Positions 27,501 through 30,500 of a DNA stretch of 33,230 nt are shown here, piece after piece. Source of the DNA: a virus; IMG/VR virus record IMGVR_UViG_3300020420_000691, positions 1 through 33,230 of that record. One strand, 5' to 3'. Numbering within the stretch: the first letter of the stretch is position 1; each line of letters opens with the position of its first letter. The notes under the pieces were generated by a model. The model was not told the DNA's origin. It did no database searches and worked only from the letters and a program-made list of their open reading frames with translations. Position numbers and translations under genes: made by a program.

Positions 27501-30500
27501 AACGATCCTTCACCAACAGGAGAGTTGGATGGAAGAGTTCTTGACGGATCAAAATAGTATGAGATGTTAGTAACATCTTCATTAATAATAAATTTAACCA
27601 ACGGAGTTGGTGAATCATCATCAGTGAAACCTGGTGTACCTTCTCTCAAGATGTTAATGAAAGGATATTCCAATTTAAACTGGTTATCCTTAGAGAATGA
27701 CAAGTAATAACCTAAGTTAGAAGAGTCATCAAGGTCAAAGATGTACTGATGACCTCTAACAAAGAGTAATTTAGGATGTTTAGCGTAAATATTGACGTTA
27801 GATACTGAAGATCCACTTCCAGAGAAGGTTGGATCTTGTACAGCAGTGCTTCTTAAATTATATGTAAAGTCTCTTGATGTAAATATCTCTTTAATGAAGA
27901 ATGATCCATTATATTCGTTTGAAGAGAAGTTTTCAGTGAATATAATATCATTAACTTCAAAATTATGTCTGCTAGTAGCAGAACAATAAACAATATCTGT
28001 ATTTGCAAGTGATCCTGAAGGTACAACGTCCTTACTAAGTGTTGCAGCGATACTAATTTTCTTAACACCAAGCAATCCACCAAATGTTGCAACCTTTCCA
28101 GTAGCATCAACAGAGAAAGTTAGGTTAACAGCATCAGCATCAATAGTATCTCCTTTAATAAAGGTAGAATCAGAATAGATTTCTTCAATCTTAATAGTGT
28201 AATCAGATGCTGAGAATGGTTTCCAAGAAGCAAATTGATTTAAAGTACCACCACTATAAGAAGTATTAGCAAGATCTACTATGAAAATACCTGAAGCAGA
28301 CGTATATGCCCAGTTTACGTTACCATCAGTTGTTGTACCACCAGTATGAACAGGTGCAATAGTACCAGATGTGGCAGTTGATGATGCAGTGTACCACTTT
28401 TTATCGTTATAAACGATGTCACCAGTAGTGTATGGGTTATTAGTTACCCATTGTGGATATGTACTCTCTTCTACAAAACTCTGAGCTAACTCGTTTGCAT
28501 CACCAGCAGTTGATTTTAGAAGTTTTGTGTTGTCAAATGTACCAATAATCTTACCAATCCTAACAAAGTTTACTCCAGTATCAACAATTACACCATATGC
28601 ACTGACTACATCAGCACCACCAATAACAGAATACTGTTGTAATGTAGAACCTTTAGTAAATGTTGCATTTTGATTAAATGTAAGAGTTTTTACAAGGTCA
28701 ATACTAGAGTATTTTGCATCTCTAAAGTAAAACTTAGGTATAACAGTAGTTGTTAGAAGTAATTTCTTACCACCTGGTGTTGGAATAGTTGCAGTTCTGC
28801 TTGCAAATGTTTCATCAGTAGATGTAAATGTTAATGAACCTGGTACGTGATTTGCAACAACATCACCATAGTCAAGGATTTGAATACCAGCAGGACCTAT
28901 TGCCCAAGGACTAACAGTAGTAGATTGGGTATTAAACGTATAACTGCTGTTGGAGGCGGTTGTTAAGGTATGTCCTGTCTCTACATCGTTTAGAGTGAAT
29001 GAACCAAGTTTTGTTTTATCTTTATCAAGTTTGTATATGAATGCTTGAGTTGTAGTATTTGTACCAGTTACTAGAGCTGGTGTATATGCTTCAATTCTTG
29101 TAGCAGTTTGTGATACAGCAACGTTATCAATCCATCCTATCCAACTATCAGAAGAACTTGGAGTACCTTTAGGTCCGATGGTTACATCTTTTAAATTAAC
29201 ATCAACTGTTGTACTTGTATTGTTTATTGCTTCAACACCATTAACATAGACTCTATAAACATAATTACCAACACCTACACGTTCTTTACTAAATGCAACG
29301 TGTACAAATGCTTCAGCATTAAAAGGTGTTACGTAAGTAGTAGCAGTTGAGTATATTGTTGCTCCACCAAGAACTAAGAATACCTTACCAGCATTAGCAC
29401 CAGAAGAAGCATCAAGACCAACCTTAACTTCATTAGCAACGTTGTCTGTTACAGTGTATAAATGTGGTGTTGTATTATTTGCTGCATACTGTGTAGAACC
29501 CAATGCCCAGAAACCTTCAACAGTCCAAGATGTTGCAACATCAGCACCGTATTGTAATGCCAAGGAGTTTGGAGCATCTAACTTAATAGCAGATGTGCCA
29601 TCATATTTTTTAGTTTGATCTATTACAGCATTACCAGTTGCATACCACGCTTTGTTAGTAGCAGTAGCAAGAGTGTCATTATATGTGTCTTCTGCAAGAT
29701 TATCAGCAGTATTCCAGTTAAATATTGCTAGTTGTACAGATTCTACTTTATTACCAGCAACAATAGTATCACCTGAGTTATCACTAGAAACTACAGTTGC
29801 TGCATATCCAATACCATTTGTTTCAGATGCAGAAGCAGAATTAAGAATATTTCCACTATTCCAAGAAATCTTACTCGTTACAGATTCTACATTATTGAAA
29901 TCTCTCTCAACGCTACAAGATAAATCAATATTACCAAATACATCAAATTTAACACCACCATTCTTACAACTTGCGTAAGTTCCAGTAGGAACAAACATTT
30001 TACTTACAACAGTAGAAGTATATACGTCATTATCAAATTTTGTATATAAAACACCGTAGTTCTTACCATCAGTATTAACAGCAGTGGCAGTTACATAAAC
30101 TGATCCATATTCGTCAATAGACATTGTTGGATCTGTAAACTTGTAACTACTATTGGTTATAATTTTAGACCACTGAACCTCAATAGTAACTCCATCATAG
30201 AATGTCTCACCAAGAATAATATCACTAGAACCAGCAGGATCACTAATACCACAGAATAAGAATGTATCATTTGCTTTCCAAAGTAACTGATGTAAATGTT
30301 CGTTACCAGAAGCAGAAGCAATTTTACGTTTTTCCATTACTGATCCATCAAGATCAAGTAATGCAACCCACATATCATCAGGACTGAGTGAGTTTGAATC
30401 AGTGTAACCACCGATCATAACTCTACCAAGTTGATCTAAATGTATGCTTGTAGCATAATCTCTACGTGTAGTACCAGATATACCAGCAATATCACGTTGC

